A program made the position numbers and the translations under genes. Under the pieces are notes generated by a model. It was not told the origin of the DNA and did no database searches. It saw nothing but the letters and a program-made list of their open reading frames with translations. Positions 35,258 through 42,785 of a stretch of 48,398 nucleotides of DNA are shown here, one piece after another. Source of the DNA: JBBDWZ01 sp050732575 (GTDB lineage Bacteria > Gemmatimonadota > Gemmatimonadetes > Longimicrobiales > RSA9); NCBI GenBank assembly GCA_050732575.1, contig JBOHRF010000008.1, forward strand, positions 1-48,398, written 5' to 3'. The first letter of the stretch is position 1; every line of letters begins with the position of its first letter.

Positions 35258-35536
35258 ATGAGCGATGCGTTCCGGGCGCTGGCTGATCCGAGCCGGCGCG
35301 AGATCCTGCGGCTGCTACGGGCCGGGCCGAAGACGTCGGGCGAGATCGCCGCGCATTTTGACACGGCGTGGCCGACCATTTCCCGGCACCTGGCGGTACT
35401 GCGCGAAGCCGAACTGATTCTATCGGAGCGGAACGGTCAGCAGATTGTATACGAGCTGAACACCACGGTGTTCGAGGACGTGGTGAACGAGTTACTGGAT
35501 TGGGGTCGTTCCACGCGGCGGGGCAAGGGCAAGTGA
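35258..35536 (+). CDS. sdpR: ArsR-family autorepressor (SdpR type)
   Basis: This 92-residue winged-helix protein opens with DAFRALADPSRREILRLL. Helices GEIAAHF and WPTISRHLAVLREAELI form the HTH, and the wing is RNGQQIVYELN. It matches the autorepressor SdpR family, which represses its own operon together with the membrane protein SdpI. No metal-binding cysteines are present, so it is not a classical metal sensor. No Shine-Dalgarno sequence precedes ATG 35258. The 16-bp palindrome ends 14 bases upstream. It overlaps no gene and lies 2 bases before sdpI, so the two are one transcript. Confidence 0.9.
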   Translation: MSDAFRALADPSRREILRLLRAGPKTSGEIAAHFDTAWPTISRHLAVLREAELILSERNGQQIVYELNTTVFEDVVNELLDWGRSTRRGKGK

Positions 35537-35538
35537 CC

Positions 35539-36174
35539 ATGCGTAAAGCGTATCCGTGGGTCTTGATTGTGTTGGCGTTTGTTTTTTCAGCGGTGGTCGT
35601 TGGTCGGTTGCCGGAGCGCGTGCCTGTGCACTGGAATTGGCGCGGTGAAGCGGATGGCTGGGGCGGTCGCTGGGAGGGCGCGTTTGTGCTTCCCGGGTTA
35701 ATGCTGGGCCTGTGGGTACTCTTGCGGGTGCTGCCGCGCATCGATCCGCGGCGAGCCAACTATGCACGTTTCCAGAGCTCGTACGATCTGGTGTTGAATG
35801 CGCTGATCACCGGGCTGGCGCTTTTTCATGTCCTCATGGTTGGTCGTGCTCTGGGTTGGCCGTTGCCGTTGCCGCGCATTGTGAACGGGCTGGTCGGGAT
35901 GCTGCTCATTGTGGTGGGCAATGTATTACCGCGTATACGCCCCAACTGGTGGATTGGTGTGCGCACGCCCTGGACGCTGTCCAGCGACCGCGTGTGGGCG
36001 CGCACGCATCGAGTGGCGGGCTATCTCATGTTGGGAGCAGGAGTGGCGTGGCTGATTGCGGCCGCGTTGCCAGCGCTCTGGACGATTGGCGTGGGCGCGG
36101 CTGCGTTGGCCGTTGTAGCTGCGGTTTCGATTGTTTACTCGTACTGGGCGTGGCGGAAGGAGCAACGGACATGA
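35539..36174 (+). CDS. sdpI: SdpI-family membrane protein
   Basis: This 211-residue protein has about six TM helices. The DUF1648 part is at the N-terminus (RVPVHWNWRGEADGW), and the SdpI part includes GNVLPRIRPNWWIGVRTPWT followed by LSSDRVWARTHRVAGYLM. In Bacillus, SdpI gives immunity to the SDP toxin and also signals by sequestering SdpR. In other phyla the same pair occurs without the toxin. It starts 2 bases after the sdpR stop and overlaps the hydrolase start (ATGA). No toxin-like peptide is visible nearby. Confidence 0.9.
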   Translation: MRKAYPWVLIVLAFVFSAVVVGRLPERVPVHWNWRGEADGWGGRWEGAFVLPGLMLGLWVLLRVLPRIDPRRANYARFQSSYDLVLNALITGLALFHVLMVGRALGWPLPLPRIVNGLVGMLLIVVGNVLPRIRPNWWIGVRTPWTLSSDRVWARTHRVAGYLMLGAGVAWLIAAALPALWTIGVGAAALAVVAAVSIVYSYWAWRKEQRT

Positions 36175-37148
36175 CCATTCATCTGGCTGCATTCGTTTTG
36201 GCGACAACAATGATGGTGGTGAGCGCTGAGCGCGCTGAACGGGTTGTTGAGCAGGAAGAAGCTGTGCGACTGGAAACGGCAACGGGCGTCATTCATGGCA
36301 CGTTGCTGATGCCCGGCAATGCGCCGGGCAAGGTGGCGGTGGCCCTGATCATTGCGGGCTCTGGCCCCACCGATCGTAACGGTAACTCGCCTGCACTGCC
36401 GGGCCCCAACAACAGCCTCAAGCTGCTGGCAGAAGCGCTGGCTGCGCAGGGCATAGCAACACTGCGTTATGACAAGCGCAGCATAGCGGCCAGCATGGGT
36501 GCGGCGCGCACGGAGTCAGAGTTGCGCTTTACCCAATTCAGCGATGATGCGGCCGCCTGGATTGCCCAGCTGCGGAACGACGGCCGCTTCTCCACCATCA
36601 GCGTCATAGGCCACAGTGAAGGATCGCTGCTCGGCATCATGGCGGCGCAAAAGGAGCGGGCGGATGCGTTTGTCTCTATTGCGGGAGCCGGCCGACCCGC
36701 TGCGGATGCGTTGGCGCAACAGCTCGAGAGTAACTGGCCGGCGGAGAGTAAAACGGAAGCACTGCGCATGCTGAATGAGCTGCGCGCCGGTCGAACGATC
36801 GAGCAGGTGCCGCCCGGACTCATGATGCTGTTTCGTCCCAGCGTGCAGCCATACATGATGTCCTGGCTGCCACTCGATCCCGCGGAACAACTGAAGAAGC
36901 TCGATATGCCCGTGCTCATCGTACAAGGCACTACTGACGTCCAGATTGGCGTCAACGATGCCGAACGCCTGGCCCAGGCTTATCCCAAGGGCAAACTCGC
37001 ACTGCTCGACGGCATGAATCACGTGCTCAAGGAAGTGCGCGAGGCGAGCCAGCAAACGGCGAGCTATTCCAATCCGAATCTGGACTTGCATCCGGAGCTC
37101 GGAAAACAGATCGGTGCGTTTGTGTTGGGGGTCAAAGCGGGCCGGTGA
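36171..37148 (+). CDS. Secreted alpha/beta-hydrolase
   Basis: This 325-residue protein has a probable signal peptide (about 1-20). It has a full alpha/beta-hydrolase triad: S149 in GHSEGS, D256 in TTDVQIG and H284 in MNHVL. The oxyanion region is AGSGPTDRNGNSP, and the LRYDKRSI strand follows. The family includes esterases, peptidases and lipases. ATG 36171 overlaps the sdpI stop by four bases and has AAGGAG upstream, so it is the third gene of the sdpR operon. Its presence in an SdpI operon suggests a role in envelope stress or detoxification of an ester or peptide (inference). Confidence 0.87.
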   Translation: MTIHLAAFVLATTMMVVSAERAERVVEQEEAVRLETATGVIHGTLLMPGNAPGKVAVALIIAGSGPTDRNGNSPALPGPNNSLKLLAEALAAQGIATLRYDKRSIAASMGAARTESELRFTQFSDDAAAWIAQLRNDGRFSTISVIGHSEGSLLGIMAAQKERADAFVSIAGAGRPAADALAQQLESNWPAESKTEALRMLNELRAGRTIEQVPPGLMMLFRPSVQPYMMSWLPLDPAEQLKKLDMPVLIVQGTTDVQIGVNDAERLAQAYPKGKLALLDGMNHVLKEVREASQQTASYSNPNLDLHPELGKQIGAFVLGVKAGR

Positions 37149-37501
37149 TGACGGGTTATCGCAGCAACGGTCCCGTTGCCATCCCGGGCAGCGCGCTGCT
37201 GAGTGGTCGGACGGCCGGCTAGCATGATGCGGGAGCGTAGAGCGGGAGTTAGGAGCGGGAGCGGCGGAAGCGGTCCTGTGCGCACCGATCATCGGCAGGC
37301 CGGCACGCGCGCTCGGCCGCGCCTGCTCCCGTTATGCGCTCCCGCTCCCGAACATGGTGAACCGAAAGCATGGCTCTCTTGGTCGGACAGGCTCTTGATG
37401 TTGGCGCAGTAAAACTACCGCTGCTGCACGAGTAGGATGCGCACCTTCACTGACTCGCCTTACTCCAGGGCGCAGGCAAACGAGCCGGGCGCCACACATT
37501 T
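37149..37501. other. Intergenic stretch with paired repeat arms, no gene seen
   Basis: Follows the sdpR operon. Apart from the repeat arms at 37228-37350 I see no coding frame. A short minus-strand end (VRILLVQQR then stop, near 37415-37440) could be the tail of a lost gene but is too short to support. Confidence 0.4.
37228..37350. repeat. Inverted short-period repeat arms built from CGGGAG units
   Basis: The left arm (37228-37267) has four copies of CGGGAG/CGGGAGCG separated by 5-7 bases. The right arm (37323-37350) carries the reverse complement (CTCCCG units). A 12-bp perfect match, GGAGCGGGAGCG with CGCTCCCGCTCC, anchors them, and the loop is about 60-70 bases. It lies about 80 bases after the hydrolase stop. 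It may serve as a 3' stabiliser or weak terminator, but has no T run. Confidence 0.65.
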
Positions 37502-37529
37502 CTGACAATTCTCTGACAGTTCGGTGACA
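37502..37529. promoter_or_regulatory. Three CTGACA-like boxes with 11-bp period
   Basis: CTGACA at 37502, CTGACA at 37513 and GTGACA at 37524 are spaced exactly 11 bp. On the other strand they read TGTCA repeats, the half-site and spacing of PhoB/OmpR-type response regulator boxes. They lie about 20 bp upstream of a weak -10 like TCTAAG near 37548, which fits an activator site overlapping -35 (inference). Confidence 0.55.
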
Positions 37530-37560
37530 CCGCGCCGGGGTTGATGCTCTAAGTTCGGAC

Positions 37561-37688
37561 CTCCTTTCACTCCTTCGCGAGTGACCGTTTCAGGCATTAC
37601 GGCCATCAGTGGTTCCCTCCCCAGGTCGCTGTGGTACGATAGCCGAAACGGTCATTCGCGAAGAAGTGAACGGCGGTCCGAAAGGAGG
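37561..37688 (+). promoter_or_regulatory. Long 5' leader hairpin that pairs with the ribosome binding site
   Basis: CCTCCTTT (37561-37568) is perfectly complementary to AAAGGAGG (37681-37688), the ribosome binding site of the small gene at 37693. Between them a 24-bp helix forms from 37569-37592 and 37645-37668, with one C-A mismatch and one G-U pair. Its loop is 52 bases and a bulge of about 12 bases lies on the 3' side. If transcribed from the plus strand, the folded leader would hide the ribosome binding site. It may instead be a palindromic mobile remnant. Confidence 0.7.
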
Positions 37689-37692
37689 ACGC

Positions 37693-37947
37693 ATGAAAGA
37701 ACAGGCGCAACGACTCACCAGAGTCACGCGGACCCGGCGGAAGCGCGGACAGGCGCACTCGTCGGGTGGGTACGAGCCGCGCACCGTGCCGGCCGATCGG
37801 CTGGCGCCGAATATGGTCGAGCAACACGAACCGCTCAATGTGTGGGTGGCGAATGATCGGCGGCAGCGCCCCAATCCAGACCCTGGCCGTCCCCTCATCC
37901 TCGTGGTTTTTGACCCCGATCTGGACCGCGCCACGCCGGGTCTCTAA
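37693..37947 (+). CDS. Small basic protein of unknown function
   Basis: This 84-residue protein starts at ATG 37693 with an ideal AAAGGAGG four bases upstream. The first 25 residues are very basic (RVTRTRRKRGQ). A middle part rich in Pro, Arg and Asn follows, and a short hydrophobic C-terminal strand (LILVVFDPDL). I do not recognise a family. No TM or signal is seen; a nucleic-acid-binding role would fit the charge but is only a guess. The leader holds an unusual hairpin that covers the ribosome binding site. Codon use is GC-rich in the third position like its neighbours, which supports real coding. Confidence 0.55.
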   Translation: MKEQAQRLTRVTRTRRKRGQAHSSGGYEPRTVPADRLAPNMVEQHEPLNVWVANDRRQRPNPDPGRPLILVVFDPDLDRATPGL

Positions 37948-38006
37948 GCGAGACCGTCCGGCGCTGCGCTCCCGTTCAACAGTGACCTGACCGTTCCACC
38001 TGCGCG

Positions 38007-39692
38007 TCACCTACCCAGCATTGCTTCGCGCTTGGCCTTGAACTCGGTACCCGGCTTCCACTCGGGCCAGGCCTGACCGTTAGCAACGCGCCATCCAACC
38101 AGCATCAGGAGTCGGGTGTCTTCTGCGGCGCCGCTCAGGTCCCAGTCGGGCTTCACCTGATCGCTGACTTTGTGGTAGTCGTTGTTGGTGTATTCGTCGC
38201 GCTTCTGGGCGCCGTATTCCGGCGGCTTGCCCACGAAGCGGGTGCCGGCATCCGTATAGAGGGCGGGCACACCTTCCTTGGCGAACTCGAAGTGATCGGA
38301 CCGATAAAAATAACCTTTGGCGGTTTCCGGATCGGGCTCGATGGTTCGCTGTTGCTGCTGTGCAGCGGACGTCAACACATCATCGAGCGTGGAATTGCCC
38401 AGGCCAATCACGACCACATCACTGGTGCGACCCCACTGGTTCACACCATCCATGTTGATGTTGGCGAGCGTCTTGTTCAGGGCATAAAGCGGGTTCTGCG
38501 CGTAATACTTTGCCCCCAACAATCCTTTTTCTTCGGCGGTCACGGCCAGGAACAACACGGAGCGCGCCGGCTTGGGATTGGCCTTGCTGAAGGCCTCGGC
38601 CAGCTCGAGCAGCGCGGCAGCGCCCGATGCGTTGTCGAGCGCGCCATTGAAGATCTGATCGCCGGCCAGTGTGGAATCCCGGCCCAGGTGATCCCAGTGC
38701 GCCGTATAGATCACATACTCATCCGGCGTTTGCGCGCCCGTCAGCTTCGCGATGACATTGCGCGATTGCACCTCACGAATCGTGTTCTGCACCGTGAGAT
38801 TGGCTTTCGCATTGAGCGGCACGGGCCGGAAGTCGCGGCTCTGCGCCGCTTTCTTCAGGGCATCGAAATCCTGGCCGGCTGCCGAGAAAAGCTGCTTGGC
38901 TCGGTCCAGCGTGATCCATGACTCGATACCCACTCGACCCATATTGTTGTCCGCCGGCTTCACATCAAAATTCTCGCGACCCCAACTGCCCGAGACGACT
39001 TCATACGGGTAGCCGGCCGGACCGGTCTCGTGCACAATGATGGCGGCTGCCGCGCCTTTCTCCGTGGCAATTTCGTATTTGTAGGTCCAACGACCGTAGT
39101 ACGTCATGGCCTTGCCCCGAAACAGCGCGGTGTCCAATACCGCCGTATCAGCGGGCAGCGTCACCGCAGGATCGTTGATCAACATCACGATCGTTTTGCC
39201 CCGTACATCCACTCCTTTGTAGTCATCCCAGTTGTATTCGGGCGCTACTACACCGTATCCCACGAACACCAGGTCCGAATTCTCCACCTTCACTTCCGGT
39301 GTGACCCGGCGCGATACGGCCACGTAGTCATTCGGGAAAGAAAGTGGAATCGAGCGACCGCCCACGTTGAACGAGGCCGTGGACCGCGCCGACAGACCAA
39401 CGAGTGGAACGGACTGGCTCCAGCTCCCGTCCGGATTGCCAGGCTCCAGACCAAACTGCTGAAATTGCCGGGTCAGATACGCCACCGCCCGCTCTTCACC
39501 CACCGTTCCCGGCGACCGCCCTTCCATGGAATCCGCAGCCAGATCCTCCGTTCTACGGAGCAGGTCGGCCGCGCTAATGCTTTCTACCGCTGCCGCGTCG
39601 GGCGCAGATGCCGAGTCGGTGGTTGGCGTGCGCTCACATGATGCGAACGTTGCGGTCGCCACCAAAACCGCGAGCAGGCGAACAGACTTCAT
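38007..39692 (-). CDS. M28-family zinc aminopeptidase lipoprotein with PA domain
   Basis: This 561-residue protein starts at ATG 39692. A lipoprotein signal ends in TFASC, followed by an N-terminal helical part, a PA (protease-associated) insert (about 150-310, DLVFVGYGVVAPEYNWDDYK), and an M28 catalytic domain. Metal and catalytic residues appear in TAHWDHLG near 330, NGALDNASG near 350, AVTAEEKGLLG near 384 (catalytic Glu pair), NMDGVN and YRSDHFEFA. Such enzymes remove N-terminal residues from peptides outside the cytosol and are typically abundant in Gemmatimonadota. It is single and divergent from the blaI-like gene, with the latter's operator between them, so the BlaI-like protein may also regulate this gene (inference). 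Confidence 0.92.
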   Translation of the reverse strand: MKSVRLLAVLVATATFASCERTPTTDSASAPDAAAVESISAADLLRRTEDLAADSMEGRSPGTVGEERAVAYLTRQFQQFGLEPGNPDGSWSQSVPLVGLSARSTASFNVGGRSIPLSFPNDYVAVSRRVTPEVKVENSDLVFVGYGVVAPEYNWDDYKGVDVRGKTIVMLINDPAVTLPADTAVLDTALFRGKAMTYYGRWTYKYEIATEKGAAAAIIVHETGPAGYPYEVVSGSWGRENFDVKPADNNMGRVGIESWITLDRAKQLFSAAGQDFDALKKAAQSRDFRPVPLNAKANLTVQNTIREVQSRNVIAKLTGAQTPDEYVIYTAHWDHLGRDSTLAGDQIFNGALDNASGAAALLELAEAFSKANPKPARSVLFLAVTAEEKGLLGAKYYAQNPLYALNKTLANINMDGVNQWGRTSDVVVIGLGNSTLDDVLTSAAQQQQRTIEPDPETAKGYFYRSDHFEFAKEGVPALYTDAGTRFVGKPPEYGAQKRDEYTNNDYHKVSDQVKPDWDLSGAAEDTRLLMLVGWRVANGQAWPEWKPGTEFKAKREAMLGR

Positions 39693-39795
39693 ATCGGTTT
39701 TCCCCCCAGATAAAGAACGGACCTCAATAAAGCCGGAAAAAAGAAGCAAAGAAAGGAGTGGCATGTCCGGTGGAAGCGAACCCCTTGCGGGCTGG

Positions 39796-39831
39796 ATGCT
39801 ACGTCCATAGCATAGTGCTACGTTTGTAGCA
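39796..39831. promoter_or_regulatory. Two tandem dyads, likely BlaI-type operator
   Basis: ATGCTACGTCCATAGCAT (39796-39813) and TGCTACGTTTGTAGCA (39816-39831) are two inverted repeats with half-site GCTAC/GTAGC, about 20 bp apart. They lie just before the blaI-like gene and between it and the divergent M28 gene. The half-site resembles the TACA/TGTA core of known BlaI/MecI operators. Confidence 0.72.
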
Positions 39832-39846
39832 TTAGGGGAGGTAGCC

Positions 39847-40236
39847 ATGGAAGTGACACCGAATCCGCATCTGAGCCGACGCGAGCGGCAGATCATGGAT
39901 GTGGTATACGCGCGCGGGTCAGCCAGTGTGGCCGATGTGCTGGACGATTTGCCGGATCCACCGGGTTATTCGGCGGTACGCGCGATGTTGGCCAAGCTGG
40001 AGCGGAAGGGCCACCTTCAGCATGAGGAGCAGGGGCCACGGTACGTGTACGTGCCCACGCGCGCGCGTGAGGAAGTGCAAGGCAGCGCGCTGCATCGGAT
40101 GATGCGAACGTTTTTCGATGGCTCACCGACCAAGGCAGTCGCCGCAATCCTGGATTTGTCTGCCGTGGATATGAGTGAAGCGGAGATCGACGAAATGGCC
40201 AAGCTCGTGGAGCAGGCGCGAAGGAGGGGCAAGTGA
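39847..40236 (+). CDS. BlaI/MecI-family transcriptional repressor
   Basis: This 129-residue protein has an N-terminal winged helix (LSRRERQIMDVVYARGSASV, then YSAVRAMLAKLERKGHLQHE, wing RYVYVP) and a C-terminal dimer helix region (MSEAEIDEMAKLVEQARR). It matches BlaI/MecI, repressors that are cleaved when the partner M56 sensor is activated. GGGGAGG precedes ATG 39847. Its stop codon overlaps the start of the M56 gene (TGATG). The two dyads 16 bases upstream are the probable operator. Confidence 0.92.
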   Translation: MEVTPNPHLSRRERQIMDVVYARGSASVADVLDDLPDPPGYSAVRAMLAKLERKGHLQHEEQGPRYVYVPTRAREEVQGSALHRMMRTFFDGSPTKAVAAILDLSAVDMSEAEIDEMAKLVEQARRRGK

Positions 40237-42785
40237 TGCTGGATTGGTTGCTGGATGCGGCGGTCCTGGCCGGAGCAGCAGGAGCCGGGGCCTTTTTGTT
40301 GAGCGCCTTGCTCAAGAGCACCGTCTTACTGGCTGGTGCTGCAGTGATCGTGTTATGGCTGCGGCGCGGACCGGCGTCCGCGCGCCATCTGGTTTGGTTT
40401 CTGGGAGTTGCGGCGGCGCTGATGGTACCGCCTCTGACCTTGGTTATTCCCGCGTGGCGAGTGTCCTTTCCCGCGCCCGTTCTACTGAGCCGGCCTGCAA
40501 CATCATGGATGACCGGTGAAATGGGCCAGGCGGAAGAACGGGCCCAGGCAATGCAGCCCGCTGTTTCACAGGCGCCGGCATCCGCCCAGACGACCGTGAG
40601 CAATGAGCCCGCCCGGGCATTAACCAAAGAATCGCGCTTGCTGGAAGCATGGCCATTGTTGCTGATGGCCGTTTGGTTGACGGGTGTTGCGGTGCTGCTG
40701 GGCCATCTGATCACGAGCATGGCACGTGTGCGCGGTCTGCAACGGCTCACGCGCCGCGTGTTCGACGGGCCGTGTGTGGATATGGTCGCAACGCTATCTG
40801 CGCGCATCGGTCTGCGGCGCGTACCGCATGTGCACATAGCCGACCAGCCTGTGATGCCGATGGTGTGGGGACTCTTCCGTCCCGTGCTGCTGTTGCCGGT
40901 GGCTGCCGGCCGCTGGTCGCAGAATCGTCTGGAGGCAGTGATCCTGCACGAGCTGGCGCACGTGCGCAGGCGCGATGCGCTGACGCAATTGCTGGCCGAG
41001 ATCACGCGTGCGCTCTACTGGTTCAATCCGCTGGTTTGGATGGCGGCGAGGCGACTGTACCTGGAGCGAGAGCATGCCTGCGATGACATGGTGCTGAATG
41101 CGGGCACGCGCGCGTCGGACTATGCAAACGAGCTGCTGGAGCTGGTGCGTTCGCTGCGCACGACGCGAGCCACGGCCATGGCCGCGATTGCCATGGCCCG
41201 TCCCTCACAACTCAAAGTGCGTGTGCAGGCCGTGCTGGACGAAGCGCGCAGTCGACAGGCGCTGTCGCGGGTGTTTGGCGGAGTGGCTGCCCTGATTACG
41301 CTGCTGCTGGTATTGCCCCTGGCCGCATTGAGACCGCTGGTAACGGAAGCGCAGGCCGAAGTACCGATCCTGAGCCTGAAGGGCGCAGTCGAGCCGGCCG
41401 CGCCTTTGGCTCAGATGCCCGCGATCACGGGGTTGCAGTCGCCAGCCATGCGGGATCGCCTGGGGCTGATGGCGGCACCCGCGCAGCAGGAGTCCTGCGG
41501 CAGCTCAGGAAACCGGAACACGAGTCACAACGCCGACGATGGCATCGAGACCATTCGCTGGTCGCGAGGCCGCTGCAGCGGATCAGCACGCATTGAAGGC
41601 AACGTGCGCTTCAGTGACGACCTGCGCAGCATCACCAGCATCTCGAGCGGCGGCCTGTTCCGCCTGGAAGAGGATGACGGTGATGTGGAACGGCGCATCG
41701 ACGTGCGGCCAGCGGGCGGTCGCCTCGAGTATCGCTATCGCGTGGAGGGACGCGACACAGAATTCGACGCTGCAGGTCGGGTGTGGCTGGGCCGGGCGTT
41801 GGTCAACCTGGTGCGCAATACCGGCTTTGTCGCAGAGCAACGCGTGGAAGGGCTGATGCAATTGGGCGGCGCGCAAGCCGTGCTCGACGAAGTCCGTCTA
41901 CTTCAATCCGACTATGTGAAGAGCGTTTACCTGCGTCGATTGCTGGATCGTTCGAGCCTCTCTTCCGCACAGGTGAAGGCTTCGGTCGAGCTGGCAGGTC
42001 GCGAGATCTCGTCGGACTACGAGTTGGCACGGGTGCTGATCGCGCTGGCCAACAAGCAGCCCATCAATGACGAGACGCGCAGTGCATTCATTGCCGCAGC
42101 ATCCAGCATTGAATCCGACTACGAGCAGCGCCGTGTGCTGGGTACGGCACTGGCGCGAGGTGAGCTGCGCAATCAAGACGTGACGGCTTTGTTGGCCTCA
42201 GCGCAAAACATTGGATCCGACTACGAGCGGGCGACCCTGCTACTCAGCCTGGCCGACCGCTACAAGCTCGATCCAGCCATGCGGCAAGCCTACTTGAAGG
42301 CAGCCAGCGGCATCGGCTCGGACTACGAGCAGCGCCGCGTCTATGAGCGATTGATGAAACAGGGTGAGCTGGATTCTGCTGAAATGGCCGAGCTGCTGAA
42401 CGCGGCGGCCACGATTCGTTCGGACTACGAGAAAGCACAGGTCCTGTCCGGGCTGGCGGCCGGCTCCCTCAACGATGCCGCGCTACAACGGGCATTCCTG
42501 AACGCCACCCGAAGCATGAATTCGGCTTACGAGCATCGCCGGGTCCTGACCAGCCTGCTATCCAATCAAACGCTGAAAGATGGCAACCTCGAGCTGGCGC
42601 TGCAGTCGGCCGCCACCATTGAAAGCGACTATGAGCTGGCGCAGGTGCTGATACTGGTACTAAAGAATCACACGCTGAACGCGCAGCAGAACGAGCTGTT
42701 CTTGAAAGCCCTGAATACGATCGGCTCGGACCACGAGTACGGCCGGGTGGCAGCCGCGTTGTTGCGAAAGTCTCAGCAGCCGTGA
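40236..42785 (+). CDS. M56 (BlaR1/MecR1-type) membrane peptidase with nine C-terminal 34-residue SDYE repeats
   Basis: This protein of about 849 residues has BlaR1-like TM segments in the first 400 residues. The cytosolic zinc peptidase motif HELAHVRRRD starts at H238, and EREHACDD supplies the third ligand. A last TM lies near 350-370 (GVAALITLLLVLPL). The penicillin-binding sensor of BlaR1 is absent. In its place are a beta-rich linker (about 420-520) and nine repeats starting SDY near residue 558. Their DNA starts are 41907, 42012, 42114, 42216, 42318, 42420, 42522, 42624 and 42726, a period of exactly 102 bases after the first. The consensus is SDYExxxVLxxL, then xxLxxxxxxxFLxAAxxI. The length equals a TPR but the residues do not. 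GTG 40233 is an alternative start. It should cleave the BlaI-like partner on an unknown periplasmic signal. Confidence 0.92.
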   Translation: MLDWLLDAAVLAGAAGAGAFLLSALLKSTVLLAGAAVIVLWLRRGPASARHLVWFLGVAAALMVPPLTLVIPAWRVSFPAPVLLSRPATSWMTGEMGQAEERAQAMQPAVSQAPASAQTTVSNEPARALTKESRLLEAWPLLLMAVWLTGVAVLLGHLITSMARVRGLQRLTRRVFDGPCVDMVATLSARIGLRRVPHVHIADQPVMPMVWGLFRPVLLLPVAAGRWSQNRLEAVILHELAHVRRRDALTQLLAEITRALYWFNPLVWMAARRLYLEREHACDDMVLNAGTRASDYANELLELVRSLRTTRATAMAAIAMARPSQLKVRVQAVLDEARSRQALSRVFGGVAALITLLLVLPLAALRPLVTEAQAEVPILSLKGAVEPAAPLAQMPAITGLQSPAMRDRLGLMAAPAQQESCGSSGNRNTSHNADDGIETIRWSRGRCSGSARIEGNVRFSDDLRSITSISSGGLFRLEEDDGDVERRIDVRPAGGRLEYRYRVEGRDTEFDAAGRVWLGRALVNLVRNTGFVAEQRVEGLMQLGGAQAVLDEVRLLQSDYVKSVYLRRLLDRSSLSSAQVKASVELAGREISSDYELARVLIALANKQPINDETRSAFIAAASSIESDYEQRRVLGTALARGELRNQDVTALLASAQNIGSDYERATLLLSLADRYKLDPAMRQAYLKAASGIGSDYEQRRVYERLMKQGELDSAEMAELLNAAATIRSDYEKAQVLSGLAAGSLNDAALQRAFLNATRSMNSAYEHRRVLTSLLSNQTLKDGNLELALQSAATIESDYELAQVLILVLKNHTLNAQQNELFLKALNTIGSDHEYGRVAAALLRKSQQP

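Noticed and set aside
37415..37440. Tail of a minus-strand gene ending VRILLVQQR
   Set aside because: Only about ten residues look protein-like; no supporting frame upstream.
37606..38010. Minus-strand frame opposite the small basic protein
   Set aside because: No ribosome binding site; the plus-strand frame has an ideal one. Kept the plus-strand gene only.
39893..41005. 370-codon antisense frame over blaI and the M56 gene
   Set aside because: Opposite two clear genes, Ser/Arg/Thr-rich, no domain or ribosome binding site.
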